Position numbers and translations under genes: made by a program. The notes beneath the pieces were generated by a model. The model made no database searches. It saw nothing but the letters and a program-made list of their open reading frames with translations, and was not told the DNA's origin. A stretch of 64,000 nt of DNA, from positions 377,586 to 441,585 of the forward strand of contig BCHU01000007.1 of NCBI GenBank assembly GCA_001599715.1, in the 5' to 3' direction. Origin of the DNA: Phaeotremella fagi. Taxonomy: Eukaryota; Basidiomycota; Tremellomycetes; Tremellales; Phaeotremellaceae. Shown piece after piece: positions 1 to 10,574 of this stretch. How positions within the stretch are numbered: position 1 is the first letter of the stretch; each line of letters opens with the position of its first letter.

Positions 1-3000
1 ACCGGTTCCAAAACGAAACTAGTCATGCTACCCATACTAATCGAGTTCTTCACCAGCCCGTCTTCACCGACTTCAGACATGGGCACAGGTTTTCGACGGA
101 CACTACGTGGACTAGCTGGTGAATGTGGGATCTGGGCTAGTGCAGTGGTCGAAGGTGATGATTGAAGATTGATATCTTTGTCCTTTTTGAGACTGGATGA
201 CGAGATTGATCTCTGGTTCTGATCTTTCATCGTCGTCGTACCGGTTGAAGTTGCTGATGATATTGAATAAGTTGATGGGTTGACTCGATGATCAACCCCA
301 TTCTTGTTGTTCTGATTATGAAGGTTCACCGAAGGTAGATCGATGTTCTTGCTGATGACAACGGTTGATTGGACAGGTGAATTGAAAGATCTCTGATCAA
401 CACTCGGGGATCTTTTTGATGACTTTTCAAAACTCGTTTTATCACTGGCTTTGAACTCTTTACTGATTGGACTGGTCGAATCACCATTGGCGTTATCCTT
501 TTTACGTCCGAACCATCGACTAGCGAATCCTGAACTACCAGTTGACGAAGGTTGATTACTCAATTTCCCCGGTAAAGAATTTGCTGATACTGTGGTTATA
601 TCACTGTCAACCTTACCAAATTCGTTGATACCGATTTGAGTCGAGTTGGGGGCAGAGACAACATTCGCGTTCCCATTCCCGTTCCCATTGGCATGACTAG
701 CCTTTTGATAATGATAATCACGAGCTGATTTATCAGAAACAGTTCTTGGTCTCTGTGATAAATCCTTTGCACTGTACAAACCAACAGTTTCCTTCTCGTC
801 ACCATTGAAATCAGCTGATCGGGGTGAAGGTAACGAAGGAACCTCTGGAGTTTTCTCTTTCTCTTTATCCTTTTCGTTCTTCTGCCATAAATTCTTTGAA
901 GACATTTGATTCCTCAATCCCTTGATTGAAATTGAATTAGATCGATTACGAGATTTAGGTTTTTCGTTGATAGAATTAGATCTACCGTCCAGAGATGAAT
1001 TCCCACTGACGTTTCTTGACATTGCGTTATTTTGACCGACACTCGGTGATCGATGGACTAAACTGACCATCTCAGGTGACATTGATTGATTAACAAAAAC
1101 CTGACCGAATTGATCGAGCTCCGGTGAAGGTGGTCGAACAGGTCTTTGCGGTTTCCAAGCACCGTTAGCAGGAGATTTGTTAACAGGTGGATCCACTACC
1201 ATTCTCTGTAAAGTTTCACTGGAGATCGTCGTCGGTGATTCAACACCATTCCCATTTGTAGGCGTCTGTGGTACATTTTTGAAAAAATCAGTAACTGCCG
1301 CAGGTGATCCTGGTGATTCAGTGAGTTTGACATATGGTACGGCGGGCCAAGCTTGACGACCTGGGACAACTGGGGTGATTGGTGCAGGACGAAGAGTTGA
1401 TCGATCAGGTTTTGAAAGTTTTTCATCAGGTTTTGAATTTGTATTCTCTGTTTCATCTTCTGACGATCTGATGAAACTTCCTGAAAGAGGTGATGAGGCT
1501 GGTTTGGATGTAGGTCGATTTGGTACTGCAGGTAGATTTAGATTGGAGACCTTGGCTGCCATTCGAGGAGTCATTAAGCGTGGGGAGGTCAATCTGATAT
1601 CCCTTGGTGATAACGAGCGCATAACTGGATAGTTTCAGTATAAAATCAACAGTTTTGGAATAAACTCACGCTTCTCTAAATCATCCAATTCATCAGACAT
1701 GACTAATCCACTTCCCCTCATATCCCGTCTCTGTTGTAAACGTTCCATCTCAGCCGTATCCAACGCAATCGGACTAGCCAAAAGGTCGTTATCGTTAACA
1801 CTAGCTTCCAACATTTTCTTTATCTCCTCGACATCTTTATCCCGTGAATTGACGTCGTCTTCATCACCATCAGAGAATTCACCATAACTAGCTGAAGTCG
1901 ATAAAACTCTATCGGTACCTATATCTTTTATTGATAATTTCCTTTCAACTCCTAGTAACGATGGTCGATTTGCTCTGAGTGACGCGAATTCATCTGCTGC
2001 TGATGGGAAGAAATCGGATAAAGGATCTGATTCGAGGTTGGAAGAAGGTGGAGCGAAGCGATGAATGTCGTCACTATCAGATTCATCCTCTAGTGCTGCG
2101 TAATCACCAGAGACTAAATCTGGATCACTGACGTCCTCCGTCGAAGGCACTGATAATTCACGTAAGAATCTAGGTGATTGATCCATTTGATTCATTTTCC
2201 CAACCAAAAACAACTCCTTCATTCCTGCATGTCCACCGTTCTCATATCCGTTAGATCCTTTACGTCTCGACATTCCACCATTCTCTTTCCATTCCGAGAA
2301 CCAAGTGGCGATATCGGTATCGACATCGAATTCGATCGTGCCGACTATAGGTGATTGGAAATTGGATAACGAAGTTGTTGATAAATTTTCCGAGAAGAGT
2401 GAAGCGGGTGTCGGTGGGAGTGTAGAGGAGAACGAGGAATCGTGTGAGGAAGAGCTATCAGACGCTTCACCTTGTGTTGTCTTTGGCATAGAAGCTTTAA
2501 CGGGAGTGGAAGAATCCGTTGGATCCTTGGAAAAACTCCTTGATTGAAATCTATCCCTTTCGCCGACATATGATAAAGGTGACGAAGGCCCTTTATCGTT
2601 GGCCCCCATCACGCTGGAACTCTTTTTCATTGGTGTATGAGCAGGTGAAGAGCTGGTCGATTGCGAGGTTGTAGAATGGATATGAGTGAAGAATAACGTT
2701 GACCAGGTTTGAGAGGATAGCATTGGACCTGACGGCGAATCTTCTTCCAAATCAGGATGAGGTGATAAGGAAGACATTTCTCTACCATTGCCTTTCGGTG
2801 TCACTAGGTAAACACCTATCCCCACTGTAGACGGTAATCCATACTCTCTGGCGATAGCGACTAACATAGATCCTAGAGTTGGTTGCAACGGTAACAATCT
2901 TCCACGTTTCCATTTCTTCGCTCGATCCCTACTGTTCAAATTCAAATGAGTGTCATCAAGATTAGGACTTGAGTTCGTAGAATTAGGCGGTAAAAGTATT

Positions 3001-3593
3001 AAAGGTGGTATGACAGTTAACAAAAACGGTGAAGTTGACCTAAAAGATTGAGGGAAGGGTAACGGTGAATACGATCTTTGAGATTTGGTTGAAATGCCGG
3101 GACTGACTGATCGTTTTATCGTTGGTTGAGTAGGACTGAGTTGTGAAGGAAGTGATGGGATGACGATACCGAAAGACTGAGCTATTCTACCCAGTTGTAA
3201 AGGACTCAATGGTTTGTTAGGTGGTGGATAACGACGTAGTGCAGCCGTTTTCGACGATTCCGCCAAATCCTCCATTCCATCTTGATCATATCCTGGTATC
3301 CTTAACGATGAATCTAATAATTTTCCTTTCCCTTTAGAGCTATCAGGACTATTTCCTGAATTCCAAGAATCATGATTCACGGAAAATGTCGTGGTGGTAG
3401 TTATTGAAGTTTGACTCGAACCGTTTCGAGATTGAGAATAGAAAGATGGGATTGAGGAGGAGGAAGATTCAAAGGCGAAATTTCCTGTTGATGGTGTTGA
3501 GAGGGGTGAGGATCTTGTTGAGGGTTTAGCTGGCCATGCTAGTAATGGTGAAGCTATTGTTGGTGCAGTTGAACCGTTGGATGGTAATGACAT
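1..3593 (-). CDS. Ser-rich fungal protein of unknown function, partial (C-terminus beyond window)
   Basis: Two exons are visible: 3593-1670 and 1624-1, with a 45-nt intron (GTGAGT...CCAG) between them; the frame stays open to the left edge, so the C-terminus is missing. The start is the ATG at 3593; the only in-frame codon just upstream is TTG. The roughly 1,180 visible residues are mostly low-complexity Ser/Pro/Thr. One ordered block around residues 235-265 reads LPLQPTLGSMLVAIAREYG followed by LPST and a hydrophobic strand, and I recall similar blocks in uncharacterised ascomycete and basidiomycete proteins. No enzyme motif, signal peptide or membrane segment is seen. The many SP/TP sites suggest a phosphorylated scaffold, which is inference only. 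An MluI cell-cycle box lies about 220 bp upstream. Confidence 0.7.
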
Positions 3594-4665
3594 TTGGGTA
3601 TCCAAGAGGGATCGACACGACCGACACTAGGTCTTGTCGATGTCTACCTTGTGTTATGTGGATTTAGTGTGAATGAATTATTGATAGGTACGATGGTGAG
3701 GTACAGATGGAGGATATAGTTATAGTGTAGATTATAAGGTAGGTGATAGAGGATGAATGGATGGTTAGATTGTAAAAGAGGTGGGTGTTGTTTATAAGAA
3801 CGCGCTTTGACGCGTTTTTATGGTTGGTTGTTGAAAGAATGTTTATTGGATGCAATTGCCTTGTGAAAGTATAAGTACAGATTATAGATTAGATTATTGA
3901 ATAGAATAGAAGATATTATAGATATAGAGTAATGAAAGGGAAATCTATGTATGTATGATGATGAATAAAATGAACAAAAGAATAGAATAAACAAAGCAAA
4001 ACACACCCACACCCAAACACCAAACATTAAAAAAACCAGCTGGAATCTCAATCAGAATCAGGCGGGGAGGGCAGAGGGCAGAGGGAGAAGGGGCAGCGGG
4101 TCTACCACCAAGAAAAAACTTTCCTATGGGTTATCCTTTTTTCCTATACTTTGAGTAAGTACCTACCAAAGTTACCTTTAACTTACCTGATCCAAGCCGT
4201 TGAGGTAACAAGTAACGCAATTTATGATGATGTATGATATCAGAATATCAACATATTAATTAGACTCCATGTAAAAGCAGTGTTCAGAATGTTACCTTCC
4301 TATCCTCTTTTCAAGTGATGTCCTGTAGCCCGAAGGTATACTCGTAAAGTATACCGAGCTGTAGATCTACTACTATCTTAGAGAGGTAGTAGCGTGTCTC
4401 CATATTCGATTATATTAATGCATAACGCATCTATCGTATTTATCGAACAATACTGTACTCTTACCAGTACCTTCTTGGCGATAAAGTTAAGTTACGATTC
4501 AATTCAAATAAAATTGCCGTTGTTGTGATAATTTACATCCACATCCATCCAAGCTATAAGTCTACAACAAACACCATTGATACTCTCCTTTATCCCTCTA
4601 TCCTCTCAACACACTTTCATAAATAGATACCTAGAAATATATATCCATTCAGCATCATTCCGAAA
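3594..4665. other. Divergent intergenic region (1.07 kb)
   Basis: This region lies between the Ser-rich gene (leftward) and ERV2 (rightward) and must hold both promoters. It contains a purine-rich stretch near 4062-4100 and AT-rich DNA including ATATATAT at about 4638, some 28 bp before the ERV2 start codon. Short open frames on the minus strand (3664-4051) are low-complexity Ile/Ser/Tyr and do not look like protein. No RNA gene was recognised. Confidence 0.5.
3810..3815. promoter_or_regulatory. Candidate MluI cell-cycle box (ACGCGT)
   Basis: An exact ACGCGT sits 217 bp upstream of the Ser-rich gene's ATG, close to a second CG-rich motif (AACGCGC, about 3798-3804). MBF-type factors bind ACGCGT in fungi. 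A single hexamer can occur by chance, so this is weak evidence of G1/S control. Confidence 0.25.
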
Positions 4666-5959
4666 ATGATGCCTCGTTTCGTTCGACTCTTCATCCTAAT
4701 CCTAGTTTTAATAACGGTACCAACCCTCTATCTCCTTTATTCACCTCAACCATCTGAACATCCGACCAACACTTCAAATACAAATTATCAATATCAAGCA
4801 GGGGGAATAGATTCTGATCATTGGAGACCACAGGTTGATGACAAATCCAATCCCAACCCGCATATCATAGACGATGACAAGGTCCGAGCAGTAGATTTCG
4901 TTTCTGATAACATCGGTGTCATAGATGGGAAAGAAGAGGATGTGATTCATGGTGGTGTTATCATGGGTAAATTAGGTAACGAAACTGCAAAGTAAGTTCA
5001 TCCCATCCATTGTCATTTTGACCATAGTCACTGATTTGATCGTCAGAGCGGAACTAGGTCGTTCCGCCTGGAAAGTAATGCATCTAATGACATTGAGGTT
5101 CCCCGATGTAAGCAGCTCCAAAAGCTTATCGATCAACACTAACAAGACTACAGGAACCCACAGCAGACGACAGACAAGCTTTGAAATCCTATTTCCATCT
5201 TTTCTCAAGGTTATATCCTTGCGGTGAATGTGCAACTGAATTTCAAGCTTTACTAAAACAATATCCACCCCAAGTAGGTTTTTCCTATCAGTATCATCTT
5301 GTATAGATTGCTAACAGATGATACAGACGTCTTCACGTAAATCTGCTTCGTTGTGGTTATGTCATGTTCATAATTTGGTTAATGAGAGATTGGGGAAACC
5401 GGAATTCGATTGTTTGACTTTAGACGAGACTTATGATTGTGGATGTGGAGATGAGAATCAATCTGGCACTGGGAGTGGGAGTGGGACGAAATTAGAGACT
5501 AAACTTATCAACTCCAACTCCAACTCGAAAAGCGACTCCAAACCCCACCCAACGGCGATAGAACCCAAAGCAGAAGACGAATTCAAATTAATCGGATTAA
5601 CAACCCTCTCAAATTCCCATCCGCACACCGACGAAACCTCCAACCAAATCCACAACTCTCATTCCAAATCCAAATCTGGGACATGGTCAGGGACAGGATT
5701 AGAGTCCGAGAACCTCGAGGAGAGTTCTTCGAAACTAGAAGAAACGCTATCGAACAAGATCCATTCCGTTGATGTCCAACTTCAACCCCAAACGACTCAA
5801 CTTCCAATGATCTCTTCGCCTTTGGATACCAAGGCTAAACCGGCTGTTGTAGTCATGATAGAATCTGATTTGGTCGAAGATGAGAGTTTGGAGGATGAGG
5901 ATTCTGGACCGCCGGGGTTATATCGTTTAGGTGGGTGGGGGTATGATGAGGAGGAGTAG
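4666..5959 (+). CDS. ERV2: ERV2-type FAD-linked sulfhydryl oxidase of the ER
   Basis: Exons 4666-4991, 5047-5107, 5154-5273 and 5327-5959 give 379 residues. Residues 4-25 form an uncleaved signal-anchor, as in Erv2 rather than mitochondrial Erv1. The Erv/ALR core follows: ELGRSAWKVMHLMTLRFPD near residue 111, the active-site pair C152-G-E-C155 in YPCGEC, and the FAD/structural segment LWLCHVHNLVNERLG at about 178-192. A Cys-Gly-Cys at 207-209 matches the C-terminal shuttle pair known in yeast Erv2. The enzyme transfers electrons from substrate thiols to oxygen and so makes disulfides in the ER. The unusual part is a tail of about 170 residues after the CGC, rich in Asn/Ser/Glu and unlike compact family members. 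Divergent from the upstream gene; convergent with ATX1. Confidence 0.9.
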
Positions 5960-6304
5960 GTTTGGGTTTGGGGTTCGGGTTTTGGATTAGATATGGGACA
6001 TTTATTATGTTTTTTCTTTAGATGTGGGGAAACTTTGTTATTTGTTATAATTGTAGCATACTGTGATTAAACGATTATGAAAAAGATGAACTTGATGGTC
6101 GACTAAGACTATGGAACCTTAAGCTGTTTGGGGATACGGGTTGCAATCTCTGAATCTGACGGATTGGAGATAGCAAATCGTGACCCCGAACCATTCAAGA
6201 AATAGAATATTGAGAAAAGGTAGCATAGAATCTAATGATACAACAAAGAGTGAGAAAATCCAATGATCACCCTTGATAAAAGTACTATATCTCCATCTAT
6301 CAAA
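5960..6304. other. Convergent 3' intergenic region between ERV2 and ATX1
   Basis: The 345 bp hold the two facing 3' UTRs. AT-rich, with T- and A-rich stretches around 6000-6080 that may serve 3' end formation. No open frame or RNA gene seen. Confidence 0.4.
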
Positions 6305-6677
6305 CTAAACCAAAACCTTCTCCAATCCACTAGCGTCATTAATAGTCTCCATAGATAAAATCTCTTTACCAGTCTTTTGGATTTTCTGTGTGATCTCCTC
6401 AAAGGGGGGTAAATTTGGACCCCAAACCAAAACCTGTTGTTTTTCGAGGGAGACGGTGAATTGATTGGCTAGTGTTCGAATCAGCAGGATTCAAGTTGGA
6501 CGAACAGGGACACATACGTTCGGTGACGTTCTTGGTTAGGACTCTGTTGATGGCACCTGAACATCCTCCACAGGTCATTTTGACTTGGTAATGGTATGTT
6601 GGGACTGTTGGTGTTGCCTATTGGGTTGTTAGGTTTGGAATGATGCAGTAGGAGGAGTGGTGACTTACGGTTGCCAT
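6305..6677 (-). CDS. ATX1: Copper chaperone Atx1 (HMA domain)
   Basis: Exons 6677-6669, 6617-6518 and 6468-6305 encode 90 residues; the first coding exon is only 9 nt (ATG GCA ACC). The single heavy-metal-associated domain has the copper-binding loop MTCGGCSGA with C19 and C22, followed by a helix, the strand QQVLVWG and the conserved KTGKEI near residues 71-76 that in Atx1 helps partner docking. Known role of the family: carry Cu(I) from the plasma-membrane importer to the P-type ATPase Ccc2 in the trans-Golgi for loading of laccase and ferroxidase. Length is slightly above yeast Atx1 (73 residues), the surplus lying at both ends. The start is fixed by the donor immediately after the third codon. 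Confidence 0.92.
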
Positions 6678-7239
6678 TGTATTTTGATTAGATTGATTTA
6701 TTGTTCAGTGGGGAGAGATAGTTGTTGAATGATATTTATACAAGTAATGAAAAGAAGAAGACGTGATTTTGCTTCACTTTGAAATGATTATTCAGCCTTT
6801 GAGTACGTCTCTTGGATACAGCACAACCATTTCGGGAAAGTGGCAAGTGGAAAGTGGCAACACAGCGGCGGCCGAAATCAAGCGAAAGCAAACCTATTAT
6901 CTTGGTTTCTAGATTTATATTGTACTTGTAACATGGACAAGCAATGAGGATCCAGTGTCATAATCGAATCTTCAGATTCGAGGTGGACAATGACGCTCCC
7001 CAGAGATACATCGACAAAATTGTACCTCACTACAAGAGGGGATTCAAAATTTGACCGAGCTGTCGCTTAACCTGCCAGACGAATTCGTTAGATCAGCTCT
7101 GAGTTTGATGCTCAAACAAACAAGTTTATTTATGGATTCAAAAACACAGTAGAAAGTTATAAAAGACTTTAATAAACTAAACATCCCGTTTAATCTTAAA
7201 AAATCGATACGACAAATCAAACAGTATTTCAAGTCTACC
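6678..7239. other. Divergent promoter region ATX1 / DPBB gene
   Basis: 562 bp between two divergent start codons. It contains a CG-rich patch (AGCGGCGGCCGAAATC near 6863-6878) in otherwise AT-rich DNA. The minus-strand open frame at 7044-7307 overlaps the 5' end of the next gene and lacks coding character. No RNA gene recognised. Confidence 0.4.
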
Positions 7240-8145
7240 ATGAAATCCTTCCACTTCCTGCTCCTCTCAATCCTCATGATCCAAACCCGATCAAAGCTCA
7301 TAACCACTTCCAGTCAACCTTTAACCCCAGGTAAAAGACTAAACGTAACCCACAATTACACTCTCCCGCATCATTATCCGAGAGATTATATTTTGGGTTC
7401 GGAATGGGATGATACCTCCACCACCACCACCTCCGGTGGAGGTGGTGACGCCCGACGCAGTCGACGTAAATCCTCTGGATTGGATATCGTCAATAGTTTG
7501 ACGGAAAGTGTTGAACAACTTACCCAGGGGATGCTTGGGTTTGGGAAACCTTCGACTGTGAAAATTACTTGGTATGTCTCTAGGGGTCTAGGTAGACCTG
7601 TTTTTAGTTTCGTTGTTGATAACGCCGTTTCATTTTTAGGTATACAGGGCAAGATCTGCTTAACCCTAGTTGTTGGAGTAACGGTGATTGGGCACCTACG
7701 GTATGTACCATTGATCCATTATACCGAACCCAACCAATCTGACCGATATTTATTAGGATAACTCGTTCATCTCAGCAGTAACACTGACAGGATGGACCAA
7801 CCGACCGAAATGTCTCTCGTTCATCGAGCGTAAGTCCAACCTCTTTCTTCAATTGATACAGTATCCCAAAATCTGATAACTCAAATTAGTGTGCAACACA
7901 GCCAACGTCTGCGTCTTCGTTCGTGTCGTAGACACCTGCGCAGGCTGTGCTCCAGGTTCAAAACATGTTGATCTCTCTCAAGCTGCTTTTCAGGGTTTGG
8001 CGGATTTAGATACGGGCGTGTTGAACGTTAGAATGCGAAGTGCTACTGATCCTTCTAGTTGGTACGTCGTCCTTTTTCTATTGATAGAATGGAAAACTAA
8101 TTGATCTTTTCTAGGAGTGAAGCTATTTGGGGACCGCAGACATAA
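7240..8145 (+). CDS. Secreted double-psi beta-barrel (expansin/RlpA-like) protein
   Basis: Exons 7240-7571, 7640-7700, 7757-7829, 7890-8061 and 8115-8145 give 222 residues. Residues 1-19 are a signal peptide (MKSFHFLLLSILMIQTRSK). A linker with Thr and Gly runs and a basic RRSRRK site near residue 79, possibly a Kex2-type cleavage site, precedes the folded part. That part begins at TWYTGQ, contains six cysteines (PSCW, PKC, LCNTANVC, DTCAGC) and the barrel signature VRVVDTCAGC followed by VDLSQAAFQ, with the catalytic-type Asp of the GH45/expansin fold. The family includes expansins, barwin-like and RlpA-like proteins that loosen or bind cell-wall polysaccharide, mostly without hydrolysis. 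The exact substrate cannot be read from sequence. Confidence 0.85.
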
Positions 8146-8284
8146 TCGATTAGGACGTTTCCTGTGGTTTGATTAGTACAATAAGTATTTACTGTATACC
8201 CTTTTTGATTTCGCTTCTTTCTTTGTTTTCTAGTTTTCTCAATACCTAGACGTACTGTATTCTAATGCATGCAAATGAAATGAA

Positions 8285-8305
8285 TACACACACACACACA
8301 CACAC
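8285..8305. repeat. (AC)n microsatellite
   Basis: About ten perfect AC dinucleotides lie in the short gap between two convergent genes. It ends 12 bp before the stop codon of the minus-strand gene, so it falls in one or both 3' UTRs. Confidence 0.9.
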
Positions 8306-8316
8306 CCGTAACAGCC

Positions 8317-10318
8317 TCACAACTTGGCTCGTAGCCCATGACCACCCAATAAATCCCGATGATCCAACCACCACCCCACACCGACAAGTTTCCCCCGATC
8401 ACCCAAATCATCCATCAAAACCTTAAAAATCTCTGCGGAGAATATCAATCGATCCTCCGAACCTTCTTTCGTATTCCCCAGAACATCTTTCAGGATCTCA
8501 TCAAGATAACTCGTTAATTCCTCTGTGGGGATATATGGGATACTGGCTATTTTGATTGATAAGATGGTTGACTTGGGTATTTTAGGGTAGTTTCGAGGTA
8601 GATAGATAATTCTTTTAAGATGTGATGAGTTGGTGGTTGATGCTGTTTTTGTTATTGTTGGATAAGCTGAACGGAGTTGTTCGGATGTTATTGAGTTTTG
8701 TGAGGTTTGCTATGAATTACATTGTTCAGTTTTGTTTCGTCTTAGTACCCGTCCAACCCACCTGAAGGAGGATTTGTGGGTAATACTCCAACAATTCATC
8801 TAAGAACAATCGTTGATCAGTCTTAGAAGACGATTTCTCAATGACAGCCAACAGAAAAGCATGAGAAGCTTCAAAACTAGCTCGATGGGATGTTCGTTGG
8901 ACATGTCTAAGTTTATATCAGCTTGGATCAAACGTACCCACTCACCGTTCACAAACGCTCAATAAATTTCCAATCCCCTCTGCATCAAGTAAATTCAATA
9001 CCAATTCACCGACGACCAAAACAAAACAATCTTCATCTTCGCCGTACGGAAACTTGGGTATGATGTTATCGATCAAAAGTTTTACCCCAGTAGATCCACC
9101 ATGTGCGGCTACAACGTCTAAGCAACCATGTAAAAGTTGTTGATGGCCTTCGAATCCACCTTTGGAGGTTTCAGTCAGATAAGTGAAATTTCGTAGTGTC
9201 CTTAAAAGTAGAATTGAGATGACTGCAGATGGGGGGATTGGACTTTCCGATGAGTCATTCGTTGGTTTCTCGTTCAAGAGGATGGAAAGGATGGATAAAG
9301 CAGGTGAAAGGAAAGCGAAAAATTTCGTTTTTTCATTTTCCCATTCTGATTGAAGATAGATTAGTGCGGAAAAAGAATTTCAAAATTAGGACTTACCTTG
9401 ATCTGTTTGTTCTACTGTTGACCACCTGGTCTTTGATTTCTCAGAGAGATCTAAGATGTCTTTATTGAATTCTGATATCAACTTCCAACTCGTTTGTTGA
9501 CTGGATGGACCACCGTGATTTAAAACCGTAAATGATCGAGATAAGGCATTGGAGATGAGAGGTATTCTATTCGAAGATGAATCAGGTGTCTTTTCAGAAG
9601 TTTCTTCGTCCAGTCGTGCGAGCTGTTCATACAGAGTATCCTTTATCCTGGGTATCAGAACCTAGCCAAGGTCAGTAAAGCTGTATGAAGGTTTATATAC
9701 TTCAATACTCACTTTGAGGGATAAAGCACGTAGACGATTCTCATCAACTATGATCAAGGTAACACACAATTCTCTGAGGTTCCCATCCATCCCTGATCCT
9801 TTGTTCAACTCGTCCAAAGCTATAACAATAGATTCTTCCACTTCAGGTTTTTCATTTCCCCACTCAACGTTCTCGATGGCATTCATACCTTCCAGTAAAC
9901 CTAGCATGAAAACTAGCTTCCCCTTGGAATAGACCGTACCATTTCCATTGACACTGGTGACAATTTTTCGTATCCATGATCGACATGCCCGTCGTCCTCT
10001 CAATGAAGGGAAGAACGATGAATCGTACAATTGAACAATAGAATTTAATCTAGTAATAACCCCTAATTTGATAGCATTCTGGATATCAGAGACCCTCGGT
10101 TCATCATTCCATAGACGCGATGAATGGATTAAAGTCTCGATAAAATCGATCAAAGGGTTTGGAGGTAGGATCGAAATGAAATGTGTTATTCCACCGTAGA
10201 ATGATTCTTTGGGGAGTGTTATGGGAGATGGAGATTTGAGGACCGCTTTGAATGGTTCTAATACTTGTAACGTTTCTTGTTGTAACTTTTGTGCTGATGA
10301 TGATGACCTTGTCATCAT
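8317..10318 (-). CDS. Helical-repeat protein with C-terminal PTS1 (-AKL); peroxin Pex8 candidate
   Basis: Exons 10318-9713, 9661-9397, 9345-8946, 8906-8762 and 8709-8317 give 602 residues. The protein is predicted almost wholly helical, with leucine-rich repeats of HEAT/ARM character and no catalytic motif. It ends in Arg-Ala-Lys-Leu, and AKL is a classic peroxisomal targeting signal type 1. The fungal intraperoxisomal organiser Pex8 has about 580-700 residues, is divergent and helical, and in several yeasts ends in SKL or AKL. Length, fold character and tail all fit, but there is no diagnostic motif. The segment RASFEASHAFLLAVIE in exon 4 is the best block for a profile search. An alternative is another helical-repeat family such as Ybp/glomulin. 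It shares a 256-bp divergent promoter with GPATCH1. Confidence 0.5.
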
Positions 10319-10574
10319 CTAGACTGATGTTGGACGTTAGATGCTGATTGTTGGTGTTCACCGTTGAAACCGGTTATTGATGAAACCACTCTTAAATGGA
10401 GGGAGCAAATAGATTTCACCTAACGATCCTACCTAGAAACCTGTTCTTGAATATCTTTAATTTGCTTTCATTTCAATTTCAACAAGTCTCATAGAGAAGA
10501 CCTTCGAGAACAATCAAGCGGATATCTCGATTAATCGATAGATTTAGACCTCGAAGGTCGATTGTGTTTCTACA

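Noticed and set aside
4062..4100. Purine-rich GGGAGGGCAGAGGG stretch as a possible G-quadruplex
   Set aside because: G runs of three are interrupted and too few for a confident quadruplex call.
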